Assembly: GCF_016907535.1 (NCBI RefSeq)
Contig: NZ_JAFBCF010000001.1
Location: 3,596,001-3,660,000 of the forward strand
Direction of reading: 5' to 3'
DNA: 64,000 nucleotides
From: Microlunatus panaciterrae
GTDB lineage: Bacteria > Actinomycetota > Actinomycetes > Propionibacteriales > Propionibacteriaceae
The position numbers were made by a program, and so were the translations under genes. Positions 51,166 through 59,546 of this stretch are shown piece by piece. Positions within the stretch are counted from its first letter, which is position 1; the number at the start of each line of letters is the position of its first letter. The notes beneath the pieces were generated by a model. It made no database searches and was not told the DNA's origin. It saw only the letters and a list, made by a program, of their open reading frames with translations.

Positions 51166-53130
51166 CTACTGTGCTCGCTGCAGGAACTTCTTCAGCAGCG
51201 GTCCGGCGGTCCGCGAGCCGGACTGGCCGTCGCCGACGAACACCGCGACCGCCAGGTCGCCCTGACCGGCGATCATCCAGGCGTGCGTGCGGAACGGCTC
51301 CTTCGTCCCGTATTCCGCGGTTCCCGTCTTGGCGATGACCGGGGGGCCGCTGAGGCTGGACAGGAACCTGCCGCTGCCGTCGCTCACCACTGCACCCATC
51401 AGCTGCTTCAGCTGCCTGGCCTCGGCGGAGGTGAGCGGCTTGGCTGTCGAAGAGGCCTGGTGCCCGTCCACGAGATGGGGAATCACCGTCTTGCCGGCCT
51501 CCACGGACGCCGCCACGGCGGCCATCGCCAGCGGAGAGGCCTGCACCTTGCCCTGGCCGATCATCGCTGCTGCCCGTCCCGTCTTCGACGTGTCCTCAGG
51601 CACCGAGCCGAAGTAGGCCGGGAACCCGACGTCGTAGTCGGTGCCGACCCCGAGCGAGGCCGCAGCCTCGGCCAGTGCACCGTCGTCCAGGCGGTCGTAC
51701 TGGCCGATGAACGCCGTGTTGCAGGACTGCGCCACCGCCGTACGCAGGGTGATCCGACCCAGCGAGCTGCTGGGATAGTCGGAGTAGTTCTTGAACTTCT
51801 TGCCATCGACCGTCACCGTGCGCGGGCAGGACACGGGCGAGGAGGGCTTCAGGCCGGAGCGGAGCAGAGCCAGCGACGAGGCGATCTTGAAGGTCGACCC
51901 CGGCGGATACTGGCCCGTGGTCGCAGTGGCCTGACCCTTGCTGCCCGGACCGCTGGCGGCCACCAGGACCTCGCCGGTGGACGGACGCAGCGCGACGATG
52001 GCACTGGCCGGCTTGACGTCGGACAGGATCTTCTCGGCAGCCCGCTGCAGGTCCGTGTCCAGGGTCAGGCGGAGTGGTTTGCCGTCGACTGGCTTGGTCT
52101 CGAAGACGGTGACGGGCCGGGTGGGCGTGGCGCTCGCCGACGGGGTCGGGGTTCCGCTCGGCGACGGACTGGGGGTCGTCGAGTCTTCGACCGGGGTGAC
52201 CTGAACCGCGACTCCCGGAGTGCCACGCAGCTGCTCGTCATAGCGGCGCTGCAGACCGGAGAGGCCCACCTGGTCGCCGGCGACGATCTTTCCGCCGGAC
52301 GAATCGACGATCTCCTTGGAGGCCTCGCCGACAGAGCCGAGGATGGCCTGTGCGAACTCTCGCGTCGGGGCCAGCATCCGGGTGCTGCCGACCGCGATGG
52401 CGCCATCGATCCTCGCCAGCTGCTTGTCGCTGGGCAGGTCGGGGGAGCCGTCCCGCAGCACGATGGCCTCGACGAACGCCTGGGCGCCGGCGGCTTTGAC
52501 CCGGGCGGCGTACGTCTTCGCGTCGATGCCGACCAGCTTGGCCAGCTCAACGGCCGAGGCTGCGGCGCGCTCGGCGCGGACCTGGGTCTTGTCGATGCCG
52601 ATCCGCCAGACGTCACGGCTGGTCACGATGGGGTGTCCGCTGCCGTCCAGCACCTCACCGCGGCTGGCGGGGGTACGGCGCTGCACCAGTCGGTTGTTGC
52701 CGTCGAGGTCGGGATGCACGATGCTCGGCTGCCAGCGCACCTTCCACAGATCACCCTCGTCGACCAGCTGGGCGCTGCTGTCGTACGTCCACGGCTGCTG
52801 CAGACCGGGGATCGCCCAGGAGACGTTCAGAGCTACCGCGGAGGCGGCGCCGTCGGTCGTCACGGAGGCGACCCTGAACGTCGGTTTCGCCGACCTCATG
52901 CCGGCCGTGACGACAGTGAGCTGGCGGTCGGCCTCCTCGCTGGTCGTCCCCGACACCGACAGGGACGACACATCCTCGGCACTGAGTGCCCGGGCGAGAT
53001 CCGCGGCGGCCTGCTCGGCCGTGTTGGAGTTCGTCGGCTTGTCCGGTGCACCGCCCTTGCCGGTGCAACCGGCCAGGACGATCATGACGCTGATGAGGAG
53101 GACGGCGAGGCTTCTTCGGGTCTGGAACAT
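51166..53130 (-). CDS. Penicillin-binding transpeptidase lipoprotein (PBP2a-like)
   Basis: 654-aa class B penicillin-binding protein. A lipoprotein signal ends at LAGC (Cys22). There is an NTF2-like MecA N-terminal domain (about 35-150) and a dimerisation domain (about 150-310), followed by a low-complexity Ser/Thr/Pro linker (TTPSPSPSGTPTPSASATP). The transpeptidase domain has the active-site PGSTFKIAS, the SCN motif in VAQSCNTAF, and KTGTAEYG. It crosslinks peptidoglycan and probably has reduced beta-lactam affinity as in other MecA-domain PBPs, which is inference. ATG 53130 gives a normal lipoprotein n-region; GTG 53157 is possible. A lipid anchor instead of a membrane helix is less usual for class B PBPs but known in actinobacteria. 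Confidence 0.9.
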   Translation of the reverse strand: MFQTRRSLAVLLISVMIVLAGCTGKGGAPDKPTNSNTAEQAAADLARALSAEDVSSLSVSGTTSEEADRQLTVVTAGMRSAKPTFRVASVTTDGAASAVALNVSWAIPGLQQPWTYDSSAQLVDEGDLWKVRWQPSIVHPDLDGNNRLVQRRTPASRGEVLDGSGHPIVTSRDVWRIGIDKTQVRAERAAASAVELAKLVGIDAKTYAARVKAAGAQAFVEAIVLRDGSPDLPSDKQLARIDGAIAVGSTRMLAPTREFAQAILGSVGEASKEIVDSSGGKIVAGDQVGLSGLQRRYDEQLRGTPGVAVQVTPVEDSTTPSPSPSGTPTPSASATPTRPVTVFETKPVDGKPLRLTLDTDLQRAAEKILSDVKPASAIVALRPSTGEVLVAASGPGSKGQATATTGQYPPGSTFKIASSLALLRSGLKPSSPVSCPRTVTVDGKKFKNYSDYPSSSLGRITLRTAVAQSCNTAFIGQYDRLDDGALAEAAASLGVGTDYDVGFPAYFGSVPEDTSKTGRAAAMIGQGKVQASPLAMAAVAASVEAGKTVIPHLVDGHQASSTAKPLTSAEARQLKQLMGAVVSDGSGRFLSSLSGPPVIAKTGTAEYGTKEPFRTHAWMIAGQGDLAVAVFVGDGQSGSRTAGPLLKKFLQRAQ

Positions 53131-53290
53131 CGGGCCCTTCAAGGGGGTGTCGGTCACGGCTGTCTCAGCAAGGGTGCCAGCCTACGGGCAGACCATGATC
53201 ATCCCGCGGAAGGATGTGCTGTCGTCCCCGGGTCGCAGGCCCTCGGCGCTCCCAGATGACGTCGTCGCCGGCAACGGGGAGACTTGAGGG

Positions 53291-54205
53291 ATGAGATCGG
53301 AGTTAGCGTTTGACACCGCCGGCGTGATCGGCGGCGGCACGATGGGGGTCGGCATCGCCTACGTCCTCGCCCACAGCAGGGCCAGAGTCTGGCTGGTCGA
53401 GCCGGACGACGCGCAAGCCGACCGTGCGTTGGTTGCTCTCACCCGGCAGGCCCAGAAGGCGGCCGCCCGGCACGAGCCGCCGGACGGTCTGGCCGGACTG
53501 CTCGACAGGGTGGTACGGGTGGCCAGCATCGAACGGATGCCGCTGAGCTGCGACGTGGTCATCGAGGCGGTGCCGGAGCAGCTCGGGCTGAAACGATCGG
53601 TGCTGCGGGTCGCCGAAGGACGTGCGCCCGGGCTGCTGGGTACCAACACGAGCGGCATACCGATCGGCAGCCTCGCCGAGTCCCTGACCGAGCCTGCAGC
53701 GCTGGTGGGCCTGCACTTCTTCAACCCGGTCTGGTCCATGCCACTGCTGGAGGTGGTGCGGGCCGAGGCGACGTCCCAGGAAACCGTCGATCGCGCCCTG
53801 CTGCTGGCCGCCCAGCTGGGGAAGGAGCCGATCGTCGTCCGTGACCTGCCGGGCTTCGCCACCAGCAGGCTGGGTGTGGGGCTGGCACTGGAGGCGATCA
53901 GGATGCTGGCTGACGGAGTGGCCAGCGCCGATGACATCGACAAGGCGATGGAGCTGGGGTACGGGCATCCGATGGGCCCGCTCCGGCTGACCGACCTGGT
54001 GGGCCTGGACGTCCGGCTGGCCATCGCCCGGAACCTGCAGCAGGCCTACGGTGACAGGTTCGCACCGCCGCAGCTGCTGGTGGACAAGGTCGCGGCGGGG
54101 GAGCTGGGCAGGAAGAGCGGACGAGGCTTCTACGGCTGGACCCAGGCGGCGGGTGCGACGGCGTCAGTCGGGGAGGAGGCGGACAGCGCCTGCAGCACCG
54201 CATAG
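53291..54205 (+). CDS. 3-hydroxyacyl-CoA dehydrogenase family protein
   Basis: 304-aa NAD-dependent L-3-hydroxyacyl-CoA (probably 3-hydroxybutyryl-CoA) dehydrogenase. The Rossmann motif GVIGGGTMGVGIA is at residues 11-23. The catalytic His is in LVGLHFFNPV, Glu follows in PLLEVV, and a C-terminal domain has GYGHPMGPLRLTDLVGLD and the ending KSGRGFYGW. It could act in beta-oxidation or butanoate metabolism, but no partner enzymes are adjacent. It starts 160 bp from the divergent transpeptidase gene, and the ATG is preceded by GAGACT-N6, another leaderless-like spacing though without the leading T. Confidence 0.9.
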   Translation: MRSELAFDTAGVIGGGTMGVGIAYVLAHSRARVWLVEPDDAQADRALVALTRQAQKAAARHEPPDGLAGLLDRVVRVASIERMPLSCDVVIEAVPEQLGLKRSVLRVAEGRAPGLLGTNTSGIPIGSLAESLTEPAALVGLHFFNPVWSMPLLEVVRAEATSQETVDRALLLAAQLGKEPIVVRDLPGFATSRLGVGLALEAIRMLADGVASADDIDKAMELGYGHPMGPLRLTDLVGLDVRLAIARNLQQAYGDRFAPPQLLVDKVAAGELGRKSGRGFYGWTQAAGATASVGEEADSACSTA

Positions 54206-54208
54206 GGT
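54203..54208 (+). promoter_or_regulatory. Predicted leaderless -10 element of the two-helix membrane protein gene
   Basis: TAGGGT (TANNNT) ends 6 nt before ATG 54215. It overlaps the stop codon of the preceding dehydrogenase gene, and no Shine-Dalgarno is present. Confidence 0.5.
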
Positions 54209-54214
54209 GCCTGC

Positions 54215-54835
54215 ATGGGACTCTACGCACGCCGGCCGGCCCGCTTCGCCGCGCAGCTGACCGTTGACGTCCTGGTGCTGGCCTGGGGCGTGTTCTGGGC
54301 GCTCGCCGGCAGGTTCATCGATGCCACGATCGGCTCAGTGGCGACGCCGCTGCGCCGGGCCTCGTCGTCGGCCTCGGACCTGTCCGGCCAGTTCCGTTCG
54401 GCCGGGTCGGAGATGTCCCGGGTGCCGGGGGTCGGCGACAACCTGCGCAAGCCCTTCGACAACGCCGCCGAGTCATTGACCCAGATCATGACGTCCCTCA
54501 ACGACCAGATCATCTCGGTCGAGCGGATCGCCGACCTGGTGGGTTGGCTGGTCTTCTTGATCCCGGTGTCCATCGTGGTCGCCTTCTGGTTGCCCAGGCG
54601 GATCCGCTTCTACCGGCTCTCGCGCGCCGCGCAGCGGTTCATCGATGCCCAGGCCGACCTTGACCTGTTCGCTCTACGTGCGTTGGCCAACCAGCCGATG
54701 CACGTGCTGGCCGGCATCAGCGACGACCCGGTGGCGGACTGGCGTCGCGGTGACCCGGCCGTGGTGCACCGGCTCGCCGACGCCGAGCTCCGCCGGGCCG
54801 GTCTCCGACTGCCCGCCCGGATGCACGAGGACTGA
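54215..54835 (+). CDS. Hypothetical membrane protein with two helices
   Basis: 206-aa protein with a helix at about 15-35 (LTVDVLVLAWGVFWALAGRFI) and a second at about 108-128 (IADLVGWLVFLIPVSIVVAFW). Between them is a Ser/Ala-rich segment of about 70 residues. The second helix is followed by PRRIRFYRLSRAAQRFIDA. The C-terminus (ADLDLFALRALANQP, then DPVADWRRGDPAVVHRLADAEL) is soluble and looks like a short regulatory tail. By positive charges, both ends are inside. I recognise no named family. It lies between the dehydrogenase and the esterase on the same strand. Confidence 0.75.
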   Translation: MGLYARRPARFAAQLTVDVLVLAWGVFWALAGRFIDATIGSVATPLRRASSSASDLSGQFRSAGSEMSRVPGVGDNLRKPFDNAAESLTQIMTSLNDQIISVERIADLVGWLVFLIPVSIVVAFWLPRRIRFYRLSRAAQRFIDAQADLDLFALRALANQPMHVLAGISDDPVADWRRGDPAVVHRLADAELRRAGLRLPARMHED

Positions 54836-54890
54836 CGCCGGGTTCGGCGGCGCCCTTGCGCTCCACGCGCGGGTGCCAAATGATGAGCGT

Positions 54891-55640
54891 GTGAACCGGC
54901 ACCAGTTCGAGCTTCCCCTGGGTAGTGGCGTCGACACGGCCATGACGGTGATCCGGTACGGGCACTACGGCCGGCCGGTGCTGGTCTTCCCGAGCGAGGC
55001 TGGCCGCGCCTGGGACTTCGAGAACAACGGGATGCTGGCGGGCATCCAGCACCTGCTGGACGATGGTCGAGTCAAGCTCTACTGTGTCGACTCGCTGGAT
55101 GCCGACACCTGGTCGGACAAGGGCCTGCCGATCGAGGAGCGGGCCACCCGGCACGAGATCTACACCCGCTGGCTCACCCACCATGTGGTGCCCTTCATCC
55201 ATCAGGACACCGCCAGCGGAGCCGAGCTGATCACCGTCGGTTGCAGCCTGGGCGCCTACCATGCCGTGCACTTCGCGCTTCAGCGCGCCGACCTGGTCCC
55301 GTTGGCCATCGGGCTGTCCGGCAACTACGACGTCAGCACCTGGGAGTCGTGGGGCGAACGCGGCGACGCGACCTACTTCGCCAATCCCACCGACTACGTG
55401 CCCAACCTGCACGGTGATCATCTCGACTGGCTCCGTGGTCGGTTGTCGATCTTGCTGGTGGTGGGACAGGGGGCCTGGGAGACCCATCCCACCGGCTCGC
55501 TGCCGTCGACGGTCAAGATCGCCGGTCTGCTGCAGGAGAAGGGCATCCGCTGCGAGCTCGACCTGTGGGGGTTCGACGTCAGTCATGACTGGGAGTGGTG
55601 GCAGCGCCAGCTCGCCCACCATCTGCCGCGATTCTGCTGA
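54891..55640 (+). CDS. Esterase-like alpha/beta hydrolase paired with an ATP-grasp enzyme
   Basis: 249-aa protein of the putative-esterase group. The nucleophile elbow GCSLGAYHAV has Ser119. A His is in DVSHDWEWWQRQL near the C-terminus, and the N-terminal YGHYGRPVLVFPSEAGRAWDFENNGM gives the oxyanion region. It has no signal peptide. The start is GTG 54891; an in-frame GTG at 54873 is also possible, and no Shine-Dalgarno is seen for either. Only 17 bp separate it from the ATP-grasp gene, so the pair should work together, for example by making and trimming an amide- or ester-linked product. The substrate is unknown. Confidence 0.78.
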   Translation: MNRHQFELPLGSGVDTAMTVIRYGHYGRPVLVFPSEAGRAWDFENNGMLAGIQHLLDDGRVKLYCVDSLDADTWSDKGLPIEERATRHEIYTRWLTHHVVPFIHQDTASGAELITVGCSLGAYHAVHFALQRADLVPLAIGLSGNYDVSTWESWGERGDATYFANPTDYVPNLHGDHLDWLRGRLSILLVVGQGAWETHPTGSLPSTVKIAGLLQEKGIRCELDLWGFDVSHDWEWWQRQLAHHLPRFC

Positions 55641-55657
55641 GCCACGAGGAGGCGCAG

Positions 55658-56920
55658 GTGTCGGAGGAACATCATCTGGTGGGTCTGCTGCTGGGCGCCG
55701 AGGAGGACTGGCCGCGGGCGTTCGAGGCGCTGACGTCTCGGATCGGTGTCTTCACCCATGCCGGGCGACGCCACGTCCTGGACACCGAGCGGGTCCGGAT
55801 CGCGCCGTTCAACCTCCGAGACCCGGCCCGTCATCAGGTGGTGATCGACAGGCTCGCCTACTGGTACTACCACCCTCGGGAATGGCTGAAGAAGGTCGCC
55901 CTGATGGACGACGTCTACCTGCTGAACTCGCCGTTCACCTTCCAGTCGATGGAGAAGCACTCGGCCTACTGCGCGCTGATCAGGCTCGGCATGCGCATCC
56001 CCGACACCGTGCTGGTGCCGTACAAGAACCCGATCGACAACGTCCGGTGGGCCTACACGTCCAAGAACTACAACGACCCGTTCGACCTGGCGGCCATTGC
56101 GGAGAAGATGGGCTACCCGTTGTTCATGAAGCCGTTCGACGGGGGCGGCTGGCGCGGGGTGTCCAGGATCAACAACGAGGCCGACCTGTGGTCGGCCTAC
56201 GACGACTCGGGCGAGATGCTGATGCACCTGCAGAAGGCGGTCGAGCCCTTCGACGTGTTCGCTCGCGCCCTGACCATCGGGCCAGAGTCGATGGTCATGC
56301 ACTTCCGTCCGGACGAGCCGATGCATGACCGCTACCAAGTTGATCATGACTTCCTGTCAGTGGCGGCCGGCCAGGAGGCGGTCACCATCAGCCAGACGGT
56401 GAACGCTTTCTTCCGATGGGAGTTCAACTCCTGCGAGATGCTGGTGCAGGGCGACACCGTGCTACCGATCGACTACGCCAACGCCTGCCCCGACGTTGCC
56501 GTCACCTCGCTGCACTACTACTTCCCCTGGGCGATGAAGGCGCTGGTGAGGTGGACCGCCTACTGCGCGGCGACGAACCGCAAGGCCCGGCTGCATGTCG
56601 ACCCCGACCCCTGGTTCGCCATCGGCGACGACCCGGACCTCTCCTACGGCGACAAGCTGGTCCGCTATCAGCAGCTGGCGGACCTGCACTTCGAGAAGGA
56701 CCGGTACGCCGAGTTCTGCGCCACCTCGCTGCCGGACCTGGACGACCTGGTGCTCGAATGGGTGTCGTCCCCGCAGTTCGACCGGCTGCTGCTGGACACC
56801 GTCCGGGCCACCTATCCCGAACATGAGCAGGACCGCTTCATCGGGCATTTCCGGGGACTGATCGGCCTGTGGGTCGGCGACGAGGCCTCTCTGCGCGGAA
56901 GCTCCCCGGTCGGTGGCTGA
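55658..56920 (+). CDS. ATP-grasp domain protein of unknown specificity
   Basis: 420-aa ATP-grasp enzyme, which typically activates a carboxylate as an acyl phosphate for attack by an amine or thiol. The glycine-rich ATP loop is FMKPFDGGGWRGVSRINNEADL, preceded by SAYCALIRLGMRIPDTVLVPYKN. The C-terminal metal and nucleotide site is seen in EFNSCEMLVQGDTVLPIDYANACPD. GTG 55658 has GAGGAGG 5 nt upstream, which decides the start. The reaction product is unknown. Similarity to glutathione-synthase or RimK types is only at the fold level. Paired with the preceding esterase. Confidence 0.78.
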   Translation: MSEEHHLVGLLLGAEEDWPRAFEALTSRIGVFTHAGRRHVLDTERVRIAPFNLRDPARHQVVIDRLAYWYYHPREWLKKVALMDDVYLLNSPFTFQSMEKHSAYCALIRLGMRIPDTVLVPYKNPIDNVRWAYTSKNYNDPFDLAAIAEKMGYPLFMKPFDGGGWRGVSRINNEADLWSAYDDSGEMLMHLQKAVEPFDVFARALTIGPESMVMHFRPDEPMHDRYQVDHDFLSVAAGQEAVTISQTVNAFFRWEFNSCEMLVQGDTVLPIDYANACPDVAVTSLHYYFPWAMKALVRWTAYCAATNRKARLHVDPDPWFAIGDDPDLSYGDKLVRYQQLADLHFEKDRYAEFCATSLPDLDDLVLEWVSSPQFDRLLLDTVRATYPEHEQDRFIGHFRGLIGLWVGDEASLRGSSPVGG

Positions 56921-57240
56921 GAGCGGCCGTGCGACACGACTGTAGACCTCGATCGGGCGGTCAGGCGGCTGTCGGTGGGCACGATAGCGCAGAGAAACCG
57001 CTATCTGGGGGACCTGCGCCCTTTTCTTCGTCGCAATGGAAACTGTCATCAAGGCGTGACCTGTTTTGCGCCCGATGCCATTGACACACCCCTAGCATGG
57101 GACAAAGATCACACACGAATTACAGAAGATGAGTGACTCTGCGCCTCGGGGGGCCAGCACTGCATTCTGGTGCGCCCTGGCTCCACGTGCTGAGCGGCTC
57201 CCTTCGCTGGCACCGTGCCATACCTAACAGGAGGAAACCG
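56921..57240. other. 320-bp promoter and leader region of the second sugar importer
   Basis: The gap holds a promoter (57081-57109), about 130 nt of leader and an AGGAGG ribosome-binding site. No clear dyad operator or riboswitch was recognised in the leader. The segment before the promoter is comparatively AT-rich (CCCTTTTCTTCGTCGCAATG and on), which suits a regulatory region. Confidence 0.4.
57081..57109 (+). promoter_or_regulatory. Promoter of the second sugar-importer operon
   Basis: A perfect -35 TTGACA (57081-57086), 17-bp spacer and AAAGAT (57104-57109). It is the same -35 sequence as in the first importer promoter. It stands about 130 nt before the binding-protein ATG. Confidence 0.55.
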
Positions 57241-58593
57241 ATGGAAGAAACCAAAGACGCTTTCACTCGCAGCCCGATGACCAGGCGGAGGTTCTTGACC
57301 ACCACGGCACTGGCCGGCGTGGGAGTTGCAGCCGGCGGCTCGGTGCTGGCGGCATGTGGAGGCGGCAGCTCGGGTGGCGGGGCCGGTGGTGGTGGCAAGA
57401 AGACCGGCTCGGTGACCTGGGCATCCTGGGCCAACCCTGGCGAGGCCGAGCGTTTCAAGGCGTACTCGAAGGACTACGCGAAGAAGACCGGGAACAAGAT
57501 CACCTACCAGACCGTGGTGGGCGACTACAAGACCAAGCTGATGACCCAGCTCCAGGGCAACAGCGCCCCGGACGCGTTCTATGTGGGCGACGACACGATC
57601 GCCGCTCTGATCAAGGCCAAGCAGGTTGTCAAGCTCGACGACTTCCTGGCCAGCCCTGATGCCACCGTGAATCTCGACGACATGTACACGAAGCTGCTCG
57701 AGTGGTGCAAGGGTCCGGACGGCGGCGTGTACGGCCTGACCGTCGACTGCAACCCGAAGCTGTTCTGGTTCAACCGCAAGGTGCTCCAGGCAGCGGGCGT
57801 CGACGGGGACCCGGCAGCCTGGTACGAGGCGGGCACCTGGAACCAGGACGCGATCACCAAGATGCTGGAGAAGGTCAAGGGGTCCGGCAAGCGCGGCTAC
57901 GTCTTCGAGGGCAACTGGTTCGAGCTGTTCAGCTGGATCTCCACCTTCGGCGGCAAGACCTTCGACGATCAGGGCAACCCGCAGTTCGCCGATGACTCGA
58001 AGGCGCAGGACATCATCACCTGGCTGTTCGACATGATGTCGAAGGACTACATGAGCTATGGCGGCTCCCTGCCCAAGGGCCAGGGCGTCGATGCGCTGTT
58101 CTACGCCGGCCAGTCGTCGGCCATCGGCTACGGTCGCTGGATCCTGCCGAACCTGAAGAAGCTGAAGAAGACGGTCGACTACGACATCGCGCCGCTGCCG
58201 TCGGAGTCGGGTAAGGACGTCATGCCGGTCGGTGTGTACACCGCCTGCATGTCGGTGAACCCGAAGGCGAAGAACATGGACGTGACGCTGAAGTTCGCCA
58301 GCGACTTCGTCAACAAGGACGGCCAGCAGTACCGGCTCTCCGGCGGTGGCAACGCCGTCCCGACCATCAAGGGCCTGGAGAGCCTGGTCACCGAGGGCAA
58401 CGACCCGGCGCACGGCAAGTTCTTCTCCGAGGTCGCAGCCAAGGGCTTCGCAGTGCCGAAGCTGATCGTCAGCAACCCTGAGGTGGCGACCAAGTTCAGC
58501 CTGGACATCGACAAGATGCTCAAGTCGAAGAAGGAGACCCCGAAGTCGTTCAGCGACAAGCTGACGGCCATCCTCACCGGCGGCGGCAGCTAG
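57241..58593 (+). CDS. Tat-exported sugar-binding lipoprotein (family 1 solute-binding protein)
   Basis: 450-aa extracellular binding protein of a CUT1 carbohydrate importer. The twin-arginine motif TRRRFLTTTALAG is followed by a lipobox LAAC and a Gly/Ser-rich tether (GGGSSGGGAGGGG), then the SBP core (VTWASWANPGEAERFKAYSKDY ... GLTVDCNPKLFWFNRKVL ... SSAIGYGRWILPNL). The start ATG is behind a strong AGGAGG (8 nt). It is the first gene of an operon with two permeases and, like the other importer of this window, has no ATPase gene. The substrate is unknown. Confidence 0.92.
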   Translation: MEETKDAFTRSPMTRRRFLTTTALAGVGVAAGGSVLAACGGGSSGGGAGGGGKKTGSVTWASWANPGEAERFKAYSKDYAKKTGNKITYQTVVGDYKTKLMTQLQGNSAPDAFYVGDDTIAALIKAKQVVKLDDFLASPDATVNLDDMYTKLLEWCKGPDGGVYGLTVDCNPKLFWFNRKVLQAAGVDGDPAAWYEAGTWNQDAITKMLEKVKGSGKRGYVFEGNWFELFSWISTFGGKTFDDQGNPQFADDSKAQDIITWLFDMMSKDYMSYGGSLPKGQGVDALFYAGQSSAIGYGRWILPNLKKLKKTVDYDIAPLPSESGKDVMPVGVYTACMSVNPKAKNMDVTLKFASDFVNKDGQQYRLSGGGNAVPTIKGLESLVTEGNDPAHGKFFSEVAAKGFAVPKLIVSNPEVATKFSLDIDKMLKSKKETPKSFSDKLTAILTGGGS

Positions 58594-58595
58594 TC

Positions 58596-59546
58596 ATGGC
58601 CACCGCGGTGCAGCATGAGGCGGGGGGGAAGACAAAGTTCGTCCCCCCGCCCATGCGGGAGTCGGCCAAGGCCCACCGGCGCAAGGAGACGGCCCTCGGG
58701 TACTTCTTCCTCGGTCCGCAGCTGGTTGGTCTGCTGGTGTTCATGCTCGGTCCGCTCGTCTTCGCGCTCGTCCTGGGGTTCTCGAACTGGGACGGCTTCG
58801 GCACGATGACGTTTGCGGGGTTGAAGAACTTCGCGACGGTGTTCACCGACCCGCAGTTGGTGACCTCGTCGAGGAACACGGTCTGGTTCGCCGTCTTGTC
58901 GGTGCCGGGGCAGCTGCTGTCAGGTTTCATCGTGGCGTGGATGCTGCAGAAGGTGGTCCGGGGCAAGTCGTTCTACCGGACCTTCTACTTCGCACCCGTG
59001 GTGACCTCCTCGGTCGCGGTAGCGGTGATCTGGCTGTGGCTGCTCAACCCGGACATCAGCCCGCTGAACACGACCCTGAAGAAGATGGGCCTGCCGGCAC
59101 CGGACTGGCTGCAGGACGCCAGGTTCACGATTCCGGCGTTCGCCGTAGTGGCGATCTGGCAGGGCATCGGTTACCAGGTCGTGATGTTCTCGGCCGGTCT
59201 GGAGAATGTGCCGAAGTCGCTGCTTGAGGCCGCCGACATCGACGGTGCCAACGAGTGGCAGAAGATGCGCAAGATCACGGTGCCGCTGCTGTCGCCGACG
59301 ATCCTGTTCCTCTCGATCACCGGGATCATCGGCTCGTTCCAGATATTCGACCTGGTCTTCGTGCTGATGGGGACAAATGCACCGTCGGCGTCCCGGACGA
59401 TCGTGTACGAGATCTACCAGAAGGCCTTCGTCGAGTTCAACTTCGGCGTGGCCTGCGCGATCGCGATCGTTCTGTTCCTCGCCCTGCTGGCTCTCACGGG
59501 CCTCCAGCTGGCCGCACAGAAAAGGTGGGTGCATTACACAGAATGA
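58596..59546 (+). CDS. Sugar ABC importer permease, UgpA/MalF type
   Basis: 316-aa permease with a polar N-terminus of about 30 residues and six membrane helices (first FFLGPQLVGLLVFMLGPLVFALV). The ATPase-docking EAA loop is LLEAADIDGANEWQKMRKITVPL-like around residue 210 (E-A-A-x3-G-A), and the C-terminal helix is FGVACAIAIVLFLALLALTGLQL. It starts 2 bp after the binding-protein stop and overlaps the next permease by 4 bp (ATGA). It pairs with the MalG-type permease to form the channel. Confidence 0.92.
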   Translation: MATAVQHEAGGKTKFVPPPMRESAKAHRRKETALGYFFLGPQLVGLLVFMLGPLVFALVLGFSNWDGFGTMTFAGLKNFATVFTDPQLVTSSRNTVWFAVLSVPGQLLSGFIVAWMLQKVVRGKSFYRTFYFAPVVTSSVAVAVIWLWLLNPDISPLNTTLKKMGLPAPDWLQDARFTIPAFAVVAIWQGIGYQVVMFSAGLENVPKSLLEAADIDGANEWQKMRKITVPLLSPTILFLSITGIIGSFQIFDLVFVLMGTNAPSASRTIVYEIYQKAFVEFNFGVACAIAIVLFLALLALTGLQLAAQKRWVHYTE

